The position numbers were made by a program, and so were the translations under genes. DNA of 64,000 nucleotides from Corynebacterium sp. Marseille-P4321 (lineage in GTDB: Bacteria > Actinomycetota > Actinomycetes > Mycobacteriales > Mycobacteriaceae), in assembly GCF_903645305.1 (NCBI RefSeq), contig NZ_CAHJXO010000002.1:62001-126000 (forward strand), given 5' to 3'. The notes below the pieces were generated by a model. It saw nothing but the letters and a program-made list of their open reading frames with translations, searched no databases and had not been told where the DNA came from. Below, one piece after another: positions 56,951 through 64,000 of the stretch (position 1 is the first letter of the stretch; every line of letters begins with the position of its first letter).

Positions 56951-57219
56951 ACGAACCCCTCGCCGATGCGACCAAGGCGGTGCCGACCACGGTGACCGAT
57001 ACCGTCACCAAGGAAGCGATGCCTGCCACCACCACGGAGAACTCGAACGCTGAACCGGAGTCCTCTTCGAACGAGGGCAGCATTGAAGGCAGCAGCACCA
57101 CCGGCATCATCCTGACGGTGCTGGCAATCCTGATCGGGCTGCTGGCCTCGATCTTCGCGGTGCTGGTGAACGTGAACCCGCAGTGGTTCCAGGACCTACG
57201 CAACCAGTTCAACATCTAG
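56949..57219 (+). pseudogene. 5'-truncated small membrane-anchored protein
   Basis: Ends S-S-T-T-G-I-I-L-T-V-L-A-I-L-I-G-L-L-A-S, then a short basic tail (NPQWFQDLRNQFNI) and stop at 57219. The middle (ATTTENSNAEPESSSNEGS) is a low-complexity stalk. Small corynebacterial exported proteins have this stalk and anchor, but no signal peptide or proper start precedes it: the frame runs back into the PhzF-like fragment. An ATG at 56872 is open, but its first 25 residues come from the other fragment's antisense. A real hybrid protein cannot be ruled out. Confidence 0.5.
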
Positions 57220-57240
57220 GGCGAACCCCGAACACCTGAT

Positions 57241-57273
57241 AACCCCGCCGCTGCACATCGCAGCGGCGGGGTT
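57241..57273. terminator. Bidirectional hairpin terminator
   Basis: A perfect 13-bp stem, AACCCCGCCGCTG with CAGCGGCGGGGTT, has a 7-base loop. It lies between the plus-strand fragment end (57219) and the minus-strand fusion gene stop (57290). T-runs are short on both sides. Confidence 0.8.
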
Positions 57274-57289
57274 CATCGCTTTCAACGCA

Positions 57290-60055
57290 TCAGCGCCGGT
57301 CGATATCGTCGAGCGACGCCTCCGCGCCGTCCCACACCACGTTTTTCGCCAGCGGGATCTGGTGCGATGCGCTCTCCAGGATGTGCATGAAGTAGCCAGC
57401 CCCATTCGGGATCGCCACAATGTCGCCCGCCGAAACCCCCTGCGGGAAGCGGATCTTGCGGCGCAGGATCAGCTCGTCCTCGATGCAATACGCTCCGACA
57501 AGGAACGCTTCCACCGGATCGGATTCCGGGGTGCGCTTCAACAGCGCCGGATCGGTCAAATAGTCGTCGGAGGTGGTCCGGCACTGCGTGCGGTTCATCT
57601 CCAGGCCAACCAACGGCAGCCCGTCGGAGCGGGTCTTGGTGAAGGCGACACGAGCGAGGATGACCCCGCAGCCGTCGAGAATCGAGCGCCCCGGCTCGAG
57701 GTGAAGCCGCAGGTTGCGCTCCCGCATCGCTTCAGCCACTCCTGCGGAGAGCACCTCCTCCAACCACACGCCGCGGGTCGGTTCCTGCCAGTACGGGTAG
57801 GTGTTGGTCAGCGGGTCTGACTTCCACGTGAATGGCTCGGCGTAGCCCGCGCGCTGTGCGGCGATCGCTTCCTGGTAGGCGTCCCACTGATTTTTGTGTG
57901 CGAGGTAGCGCATGGGCACGCCGCCGCCGATGTCGATGAATTCTGGGGTGTGGCCGGCGGCTACCAGGGCGTCGATAAGCAGCATGCACTCGTTGAGCGC
58001 CGCGGAGCGATCGGCGGCGGCGTAGCCGTGCAGGTGCGCGTGGACGCCGTCGACGCGGACGCTTTGCGACGGTTCCTGAAGGTGCACCCTCCAGGTGCGC
58101 AACCGCTCGCCGAAACGCGTCGGCGGCATTGTGTCGGGGTCGGGTGCGAGGCGCGGCGCCACCTTCGCCTGCTTGCCGGACGCCTCGGCGAGGGCGCGGA
58201 TACGGTCGTACTCACCGGTGTTGTCGACGGAGATGACCACCCCGTTGTCGATCGCGAGCTGCAGTAGGCAGTCCGGTTTGATCGCCGCGGAGAGGATAAT
58301 TCGCTCGCCCGGCATGCCGCGGCTGAGTACCTGGCGCAGTTCGTTCTCGCTGGCCACATCCACGCCGTTGCCGGTGTCGCGGGCGGTGTCGGCGAAGACG
58401 AGCGCTTTGTTGGCTTTGCGGGCGTAGAAGATTTTCGTCTCAACGCCCATGCGCTCACCGGCTTGCACGAGCTCATCGATGTTCGCCTGCATCGGCGCGG
58501 GGTTGAGCACGTTGACGGGGCTGCCGAACTCGGCGAGAAGCGCGTCACACGCGTCGCCGTTGGCGAGGAGATCCTCCGACCAGTCGAAGCCCTTCGGCTC
58601 CAGCGGCGGAAGCCCGTGGACGCGCTCGGGGCGATCCATCGCGGCGGCCGACACCCGGTCCGCCCAGCGGTCGATGACGTCGTGTTTCGTGCGCTGGAGC
58701 GTGTCGTGGCCGAGGATCAGCCCCTCGTTCATGCGCCCGGCGGCGGCGATGTGACGCTGGCCGACGAGCGTGCCGTCGTGGTCCACGTGCAGTGCGTCCG
58801 TGTCGCCGTAGCGCTGCCCGATCCCGCGGTCGACAAGGTTGCCGACCAAGGTGCCCTCGGCCACGCCGGGCGGGGCGAGAACGGCATCGATTACGACGGT
58901 GGCGCCAACTTCCTGGGCAACGTCGCGAAGGTCGACGTTGCCGCGATTCATGACGTCGGTGCGGATGCGGCCGGCGTCGGTGAGCTCGAGCAGCACCTCG
59001 GCCGACTTGGCGGGCGGGCCGAAGGCGACGCGCTCCATCGTCCGGGTGAACGCGTGGAAGTCTTTGCCTCCGAGGGTTTCGCGGCCGCCGAAGGAGGCGC
59101 GCTCCACGAGTGCGTCGTAGGTGTCGCGGAACGCGAGCGCCGCCGCCAGCGCCGGCGTCCAGGGTCGTTCCCCCTGCGCCGCCGCGACAGATGCCCGCAG
59201 CTCTGCGACCGGGTCTCCGGTGAAATCTTCCCCGCGCAGCACCGCACGGATGTCGTCCTCGCTCCCCTCGCCGCCTGCGATCTCCAGGATGCTGGACGCG
59301 CAGTCGGTGAGGATGTCGGTGAGCTCGTCAAAACCGTTGCACTGCAAGATCGCGCGGGATGCGGCATCGAGGTGCGGCTTTGCTTCGTCAGCTTCGACAC
59401 CCTCGAGGTACGCCTTGACCTCCATGAACCGCCCCGAGCGGGTAACCGGGTAAAACACCTTCGCGTCGGCGTACTTCACCACGTCGATGAACGTCAGCGC
59501 GGCCCCGCGCACGAGCGCGACATCGTCGGCCGACACCGCGTCCAAATTCGCCGCCGGGTACGCCGGGGCGATCACTTTGAGGTCGCCTAAGTCGGCGTGC
59601 GCGAGCGACCCGGGCCAATCGTGGGCGTGGCCGGTGACGATGAGCACCTCCTCAAATTGCTCGCCGCCGATGTCCACGCCATTGTCCGAGGGGTCGAGCG
59701 CATCAACGCGTTCGACCCGAAAATCCAGCGAGCACCGCGGCGGCAGGTGCTCCTCGACGGCCCGCCACGATGCCGCGAGATGCTCTCCGACCAACCGTCG
59801 GCTCGGAAACGCGTCCTCGCACTCCTCGTCGGCGTCGAATTGGCCGAGCTGGGTGCGCACGATCTGCTTCGGCGCGTTGAGCACCCACTCCTCCGGCACG
59901 GACTGGCCGAACGCCCCGACGGCGGACACCTCGTCCAACGGCGCGTCGCAGAACACGGTGAGGTCGATCGCGGCGCCGCGCTGCCGGGCGCGCTCCATCA
60001 ACGCTTCCGCCGCCCACAGTCCGCGTGGGCCAGCGCCGATTACGGCCACTCGCAT
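57290..60055 (-). CDS. FAD/NAD(P)-binding domain fused to PLP decarboxylase
   Basis: 921 residues. Residues 1 to about 460 form an FAD/NAD(P)-binding module: GAGPRG at 7-12, NAPKQIVRT, and VTGHAHDW at 140-147, resembling the NAD_binding_9 type. Residues about 490-921 form an ornithine/DAP-type group IV decarboxylase: PLP lysine Lys547 in F-Y-A-R-K-A-N, H-L-H-G-Y at 674, I-D-I-G-G-G at 707-712, E-P-G-R-S at 787, and active-site Cys857 in A-Y-C-I-E-D. The start overlaps the SbnA-like gene by 16 bases, so the two are made together. The reaction is unknown; the oxidoreductase half may act on the SbnA-type intermediate before or after decarboxylation. A deleted copy lies at 51.0 kb. Confidence 0.85.
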   Translation of the reverse strand: MRVAVIGAGPRGLWAAEALMERARQRGAAIDLTVFCDAPLDEVSAVGAFGQSVPEEWVLNAPKQIVRTQLGQFDADEECEDAFPSRRLVGEHLAASWRAVEEHLPPRCSLDFRVERVDALDPSDNGVDIGGEQFEEVLIVTGHAHDWPGSLAHADLGDLKVIAPAYPAANLDAVSADDVALVRGAALTFIDVVKYADAKVFYPVTRSGRFMEVKAYLEGVEADEAKPHLDAASRAILQCNGFDELTDILTDCASSILEIAGGEGSEDDIRAVLRGEDFTGDPVAELRASVAAAQGERPWTPALAAALAFRDTYDALVERASFGGRETLGGKDFHAFTRTMERVAFGPPAKSAEVLLELTDAGRIRTDVMNRGNVDLRDVAQEVGATVVIDAVLAPPGVAEGTLVGNLVDRGIGQRYGDTDALHVDHDGTLVGQRHIAAAGRMNEGLILGHDTLQRTKHDVIDRWADRVSAAAMDRPERVHGLPPLEPKGFDWSEDLLANGDACDALLAEFGSPVNVLNPAPMQANIDELVQAGERMGVETKIFYARKANKALVFADTARDTGNGVDVASENELRQVLSRGMPGERIILSAAIKPDCLLQLAIDNGVVISVDNTGEYDRIRALAEASGKQAKVAPRLAPDPDTMPPTRFGERLRTWRVHLQEPSQSVRVDGVHAHLHGYAAADRSAALNECMLLIDALVAAGHTPEFIDIGGGVPMRYLAHKNQWDAYQEAIAAQRAGYAEPFTWKSDPLTNTYPYWQEPTRGVWLEEVLSAGVAEAMRERNLRLHLEPGRSILDGCGVILARVAFTKTRSDGLPLVGLEMNRTQCRTTSDDYLTDPALLKRTPESDPVEAFLVGAYCIEDELILRRKIRFPQGVSAGDIVAIPNGAGYFMHILESASHQIPLAKNVVWDGAEASLDDIDRR

Positions 60056-61029
60056 ACGTCTACCTCCACGCCCAGCTGCTCATCGACCCATTCGTCGTTG
60101 TACACCGTGTCCAAGTACGCCCGGCCGTCATCGTGGAAGACACCCACAATCTCGCTTGCGGCTTCTTCGCGCACAAGCTTCTCGACGGCCCAGGCCACCG
60201 CACCACCCGATGCCCCCGGAACGAACCCGGTGGATCTCGCCAGCATGCGCGCCGCGTGGATCGCTTCGAACGCTTCCGCCCGCAGCACCCGATCCGGTTC
60301 CACCTCTTTGGACAGCTCCGTGACGACACCTGCGCCGTAGCCGGGGAGGATGCGCTCGCCACGTGCGCCGTCGAAAAGCACCGAACCCTCTGCGTCCACG
60401 GCGACCACCTTGGAGTCGTATCCGTGTTCGCCGACGTGGCGCAGGCACCCTCCGATCGTGCCGGTGGTGCTCACCGCGACCACCACCATCTCCGGCGCGT
60501 GGCCGAGTTGCTGAACGATCTCCGCCATCGTGCCGTGGTTGTGGGCGTCGAAAGCCGCGCGGTTCGAGTACTGGTCCAGGTTGATGCCTCCGAGCTCGTC
60601 TTTGAGCTTGGCAACGAGGTTGCGTCGCGCAGTCAGCCAGTCCCCCGTCTCCGGGTCCGGCTCGGTGACCGGGTGCAGCACGGCACCGAGCGCCCGAATC
60701 ATCGACAGCGTCGCCTGGTTCGTGCGCGGATCCACCACGCAGTGGAACTCCCACCCGCCGGCGACGGCTTCCCGCGCGAGCGCGATCCCGAGGTTGCCGC
60801 TGCTGGATTCCACCGCTACCGCGCCTGGGTACAACAGCCCCTTCTCGGTCGCGTCGGCGACCATAGCGCGCGCAGTGCGGTCCTTTGCGCTGCCGCCGGG
60901 GTTGAAGGATTCAAGCTTGCCCCACACGCGCGCCTCCCCGGGAAATCCCGCTGAGAGGTCGACGAGTGGGGTGTGCCCAATGGCGCTGAGCAGCCCGCCT
61001 GGGCTACCGGAGGGTTCGGAAGCATGCAT
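60040..61029 (-). CDS. SbnA-like PLP-dependent synthase (cysteine synthase fold)
   Basis: 329 residues from ATG 61029 (M-H-A-S-E-P-S-G-S-P), with GGTGGGA upstream. It has a fold type II PLP enzyme layout: LESFNPGGSAKDRTARAM holds the PLP lysine, AVESSSGNLGIALA the substrate loop, and TTGTIGGCLRHV the phosphate cradle. The SSSGNLG loop, rather than TSGNTG of CysK, points to the SbnA group, which joins O-phosphoserine and glutamate in diaminopropionate synthesis for staphyloferrin B. SbnB, the usual partner oxidase, is absent. The fused FAD/NAD(P) enzyme downstream could take its place. No siderophore synthetase is in the window. Confidence 0.85.
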   Translation of the reverse strand: MHASEPSGSPGGLLSAIGHTPLVDLSAGFPGEARVWGKLESFNPGGSAKDRTARAMVADATEKGLLYPGAVAVESSSGNLGIALAREAVAGGWEFHCVVDPRTNQATLSMIRALGAVLHPVTEPDPETGDWLTARRNLVAKLKDELGGINLDQYSNRAAFDAHNHGTMAEIVQQLGHAPEMVVVAVSTTGTIGGCLRHVGEHGYDSKVVAVDAEGSVLFDGARGERILPGYGAGVVTELSKEVEPDRVLRAEAFEAIHAARMLARSTGFVPGASGGAVAWAVEKLVREEAASEIVGVFHDDGRAYLDTVYNDEWVDEQLGVEVDVCEWP

Positions 61030-61046
61030 GCGTCCCACCCTATGCG

Positions 61047-61622
61047 TTAGAGCGCTTCGAGCTCGTCCACCCGCCTGCCCAGCTCCACCACCAGCGGGTT
61101 CCCTGGCAGGCGTTCTGAGGCCACCGTGTAGACGGCGCGATACCACCACTGCTGGCGATCCTTGCCAGAGTTGAAACGGCCCCAGAGTTTGTCGCCAAGC
61201 ACTGCGTGGTCCGCCAGGATGGACAGCAGGTTGTGCAGCTTGTCCGCCGCAGAGATGAGCACGCTGCCATCCTCCGCCTCTCGCAGGTGGGCAATGTAGG
61301 CGTCGGACCGCTCCTGCCAGCTGGTGAGCGTGTCGTTCTTGGTAACGCCACGCACAAGCTCAACCACGCGCTCGCCGTAGTCCGCCGCCATTTGCTCGGC
61401 GGAGTAGGCCTCCGGGACGTCTTCCAAAATGTCGTGGAACAGCGCCGCAATCTGGACGTCCTCGTCATCGGTGACCTGGGAAACCAGGTGCATCACGCCG
61501 AACACGTGGGACACGTATGGGAGGTCCGTGCCTTTCCGGACGTGACCGCGGTGCGCGAGCGCTGCGGTATTGATTGCGCTGATTAACCGCGGGGACACGG
61601 CGGTGAGGGTGTTGTGTGCCAT
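61047..61622 (-). CDS. HD-domain phosphohydrolase
   Basis: 191 residues from ATG 61622 (M-A-H-N-T-L-T-A-V). It has the HD metal motif in A-A-L-F-H-D-I-L-E-D, with a histidine upstream in L-A-H-R-G-H and an aspartate in ISAADKLHNLLSIL. This is the pattern of small RelA/SpoT-like HD hydrolases (as in animal Mesh1), which lack the synthetase half and may remove pyrophosphate from ppGpp or act on other nucleotides. Seventeen bases separate it from the SbnA-like gene downstream. An 8-bp inverted repeat TGCCGGGA/TCCCGGCA (61637-61674) lies in its leader. Confidence 0.85.
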   Translation of the reverse strand: MAHNTLTAVSPRLISAINTAALAHRGHVRKGTDLPYVSHVFGVMHLVSQVTDDEDVQIAALFHDILEDVPEAYSAEQMAADYGERVVELVRGVTKNDTLTSWQERSDAYIAHLREAEDGSVLISAADKLHNLLSILADHAVLGDKLWGRFNSGKDRQQWWYRAVYTVASERLPGNPLVVELGRRVDELEAL

Positions 61623-61782
61623 GTGTGGCTCCTTTCTGCCGGGAACGCTCACAACGATACAACTGCTCCCGGCACCCTCTATCCCACGTTCGAACACTCA
61701 TTTTAGGAAATGTCCGGATCTATTACTGACCAAGGATAAAATCAATCTAACCTCGTAGTCCCCATTTGGATAAGGAAGCATC

Positions 61783-64000
61783 TTGGCTCAACTATTTGAC
61801 CGAAACAAGTTGTCGGAAGCAGTAGCAACTATCGGGACTGAAGAAATACAGCCATTCCTCGAAATTGTCAGGGGTTGGCACCACGACCTGCATCATGGAA
61901 CGTTGTTGCTCGATAAAGAAACGAGTCGTGAGCAGGCTTACAACCAGGATTTCTTCGTGCGCATTCTCGGATACCGAGAGAAACCTGCGCTTCCGTTTTC
62001 AATGGAGCCTAAAGCAACCACCGACGCTAAAAATTATCCAGATGTGGTTCTAGGACATTTTGACGGTTCGACGAGAAACGTCGGCGCGGTAGTCGAGCTC
62101 AAAGGAGCAGCAATCTCACTCGATCGCCCTCAAAAGCGAGAGAGCAACCTGACCCCAGTTCAACAGGGATTCAAATACAAGGTGCAGTATCGATCATGCC
62201 CCTTTGTAGTCGTTTCCAACTTCCAAGAATTCAGGATCTATAACGACAACCAACTTGACTACAATTCGTGGACTCTTGACGATCTTGTAGACCCTGCCAA
62301 TGACTATTTCGGTTTCAAATCCTGGTTCTATCTCCTCCACTCCTCGCGCTTGACTGCGGAGACGGGGGAATCACTTACGGAGCAGCTCTTGACCGATATC
62401 CGTATCGAGCAGGAGGCTATCGGCGAAAACCTTTACGCAAGATACGCTAACGCTCGACAGCATCTAATTAATTCGATTCTCACCGAGAATCCCAGCTATC
62501 AAGATTCTCCCCAAAACGCGATCACATTTGCTCAGACGGTTATCGACAGGATCGTGTTTGTAGCGTTCGCAGAAGACAGAGGCCTACTTCCTTCGAATAC
62601 TCTGCTGAGAGTCAAGCTGGAGTCAGAGCGCTCGGCTCTTGGTCTGAGCTTCTGGGACAATCTAAAGGTTCTATTCAAAGGAATCGATACTGGCACAGAT
62701 GCACTTGGAATCCCTAACGGTTATAACGGCGGACTCTTCAAAGCTGACCCAGAATTGGATCAGCTTTCCATCTCGGATGATGCCCTCGCTCCGCTGATCG
62801 AGCTCAGTGAGTTCGACTATTCCCATGACTCGAGCGTTGCCATTCTCGGAAGGATTTTTGAGCAATCGGTTAGCGACATTGAACAGCTCAAGAGCTCGGT
62901 TTCCGCCACAGGGGGGACAATCATCCCACGAGTATCCCGGCGAAAGAAAGATGGAATCTTCTATACACCTGATTACATCGTCCGCTACATGGTTGATCAA
63001 ACCTTGGGTAAATACCTTCGGAACCTCGAGAAGACGATGCAGCAGGAAGTAAATCTGCACGGTGATCTCACTGACGAGAACTACGAGCGCCGCGAAAAGG
63101 AAGCCTACACTCGCTACCAGCAGGAGCTCCAGAAGATTCAAGTATTAGATCCGGCCTGTGGTTCCGGCGCATTTCTTGTCCATGTCTTCGACTTTTTGCT
63201 TGCAGAAAACCGCCGTGTTGGAGAGATTCTGAACACGCTGTTCGACACAGAAGATTTCTACAAAGAAATCCTGCAGAACAACCTCTTCGGAGTTGATCTC
63301 AACGAAGAATCGGTGGAGATCACGAAACTTAGTCTATGGCTAAAAACCGCAATCAAGGACAAGCAGCTAACGACTCTGGATAACAACATTAAAGTGGGAA
63401 ACAGCCTTACTCTTGACTGGTCCCAGGAATTCCCAACCGTGCTTTCAGGAGGCGGATTCGAGGTCATCCTAATGAATCCACCGTACATCAAGGAAGACGA
63501 AAATAAGGACGCTTTTGCGTCAGTCAAAACCAATCCAATATACCAAGGAAAAATGGATATTTGGTATATGTTTGGTGGTCTTGCACTCGACCTCATACAG
63601 GAAGAGACAGGCTATGTGGGAATTATTGCCCAGAACAACTGGGTCACAAGTGACGGTGCCCAAAAGTTCCGCAATAAGGTCATAGAGGAAGCCAGAATTG
63701 AACGGTTCGTCGATTTTGGCGCTTACAACGTCTTCAAAGAAGCCGGCATCCAGACGATGATAATGATATGCCGTAAATCAAATGCAGAGCCAAGGTATGA
63801 GTTTCCCTACCAAAAACTCGAAATTAGGAATGCTCGCGAGTCGGACGTAACCGACTTCTTAACCCAGGTAGACACAGAAGGGTCCCTGCGATTTACTACT
63901 CGCCTGGATAGAGCTGAAGCTTTGAACGAAACTATCACATTCGTTCCTCCAAAGGCCGGTCGGATCATAGAGACGATAGCTGCGAATGGAAGTTTCTTCA
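61783..64000 (+). CDS. Type IIG restriction-modification enzyme, partial
   Basis: At least 739 residues; it runs off the right edge. TTG 61783 (M-A-Q-L-F-D-R-N-K-L) has AAGGA 6 bases upstream and a TAAAAT box at 61737. The N-terminal nuclease domain shows Y-P-D (Asp87) and V-V-E-L-K-G (Glu105, Lys107), a PD-(D/E)xK pattern. The adenine-N6 methyltransferase has L-D-P-A-C-G-S-G at 455-462 and N-P-P-Y at 565-568. A helical spacer with FYTPDYIVRYMV joins them, as in Eco57I-like enzymes. A single chain cuts and methylates. The DNA is visibly AT-richer than its neighbours, so it was probably acquired. A BREX PglX is less likely, because of the N-terminal nuclease. Confidence 0.87.
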   Translation, partial: MAQLFDRNKLSEAVATIGTEEIQPFLEIVRGWHHDLHHGTLLLDKETSREQAYNQDFFVRILGYREKPALPFSMEPKATTDAKNYPDVVLGHFDGSTRNVGAVVELKGAAISLDRPQKRESNLTPVQQGFKYKVQYRSCPFVVVSNFQEFRIYNDNQLDYNSWTLDDLVDPANDYFGFKSWFYLLHSSRLTAETGESLTEQLLTDIRIEQEAIGENLYARYANARQHLINSILTENPSYQDSPQNAITFAQTVIDRIVFVAFAEDRGLLPSNTLLRVKLESERSALGLSFWDNLKVLFKGIDTGTDALGIPNGYNGGLFKADPELDQLSISDDALAPLIELSEFDYSHDSSVAILGRIFEQSVSDIEQLKSSVSATGGTIIPRVSRRKKDGIFYTPDYIVRYMVDQTLGKYLRNLEKTMQQEVNLHGDLTDENYERREKEAYTRYQQELQKIQVLDPACGSGAFLVHVFDFLLAENRRVGEILNTLFDTEDFYKEILQNNLFGVDLNEESVEITKLSLWLKTAIKDKQLTTLDNNIKVGNSLTLDWSQEFPTVLSGGGFEVILMNPPYIKEDENKDAFASVKTNPIYQGKMDIWYMFGGLALDLIQEETGYVGIIAQNNWVTSDGAQKFRNKVIEEARIERFVDFGAYNVFKEAGIQTMIMICRKSNAEPRYEFPYQKLEIRNARESDVTDFLTQVDTEGSLRFTTRLDRAEALNETITFVPPKAGRIIETIAANGSFF

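Noticed and set aside
57290..61029. Complete staphyloferrin-like siderophore cluster
   Set aside because: No IucA/IucC-type synthetase, SbnB or siderophore uptake genes are present in the window.
61783..64000. BREX PglX methyltransferase
   Set aside because: An N-terminal D...ExK nuclease pattern is present and no other BREX gene is visible upstream.

Overview
The window looks like chromosomal DNA of a Corynebacterium. It is GC-rich and carries the actinobacterial infC-rpmI-rplT, rpsA-coaE, thiL-ung-DAK2-recG-rsmD-coaD and ltbR/leuCD neighbourhoods. It also has LtbR, DUF3515, paired universal stress proteins and many start codons placed 7-9 bases after a TAnAnT-like -10 box, which implies leaderless mRNAs. 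The species cannot be named from the sequence alone. Most of it is ordinary core genome; the unusual parts are listed below.

Layout. 0-5.7 kb: start of pheS, an SpoU/TrmH rRNA methyltransferase, the infC-rpmI-rplT operon with an ATC start and an attenuator-like leader, then uvrA. 5.7-15.3 kb: metallo-hydrolase, a DoxX protein with a repetitive charged tail, a HelR-type RNA polymerase recycling helicase, two Usp proteins, uvrB, a BASS transporter and a prolyl aminopeptidase. 15.3-21.4 kb: a regulator with two DNA-binding domains (XRE plus TetR), followed by a complete oligopeptide-type ABC transporter. 21.4-31.1 kb: a carnitine-acyltransferase-like enzyme, DUF4259, coaE, rpsA, ykvI, a structured gap, polA, a repeat-bearing gap and a class-I-shaped tRNA with anticodon CAA. 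31.1-50.9 kb: M20 peptidase, small secreted protein, amino-acid ABC transporter, TSUP permease, coaD, rsmD, recG, DAK2, ung, thiL, DUF3515, ddl, gpsA, NUDIX/phosphatase, two YbjN proteins, leuDC and ltbR.

51-61 kb is an accessory region. Two overlapping minus-strand genes encode an SbnA-like PLP enzyme and a 921-residue protein that fuses an FAD/NAD(P)-binding domain to a PLP decarboxylase. A decayed second copy of the same gene pair lies 6-9 kb away. Two large YhgE/Pip-type membrane proteins start divergently from that decayed copy. Gene fragments lie between the Pip genes and the intact pair. The arrangement suggests an uncharacterised amino-acid-derived product with a candidate export system. 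From 61.8 kb to the right edge runs an AT-richer type IIG (Eco57I-like) restriction-methylation gene, cut by the window end.

Across the window an 11-mer, GCTTATCGACG, occurs 17 times, and its variant GCTTGTCGACG 8 times. They fall on both strands about equally, mostly inside genes. Fewer than one would be expected by chance, and the foreign-looking blocks lack them. This is the strongest unexplained signal and resembles a DNA-uptake-type or chromosome-marking sequence.
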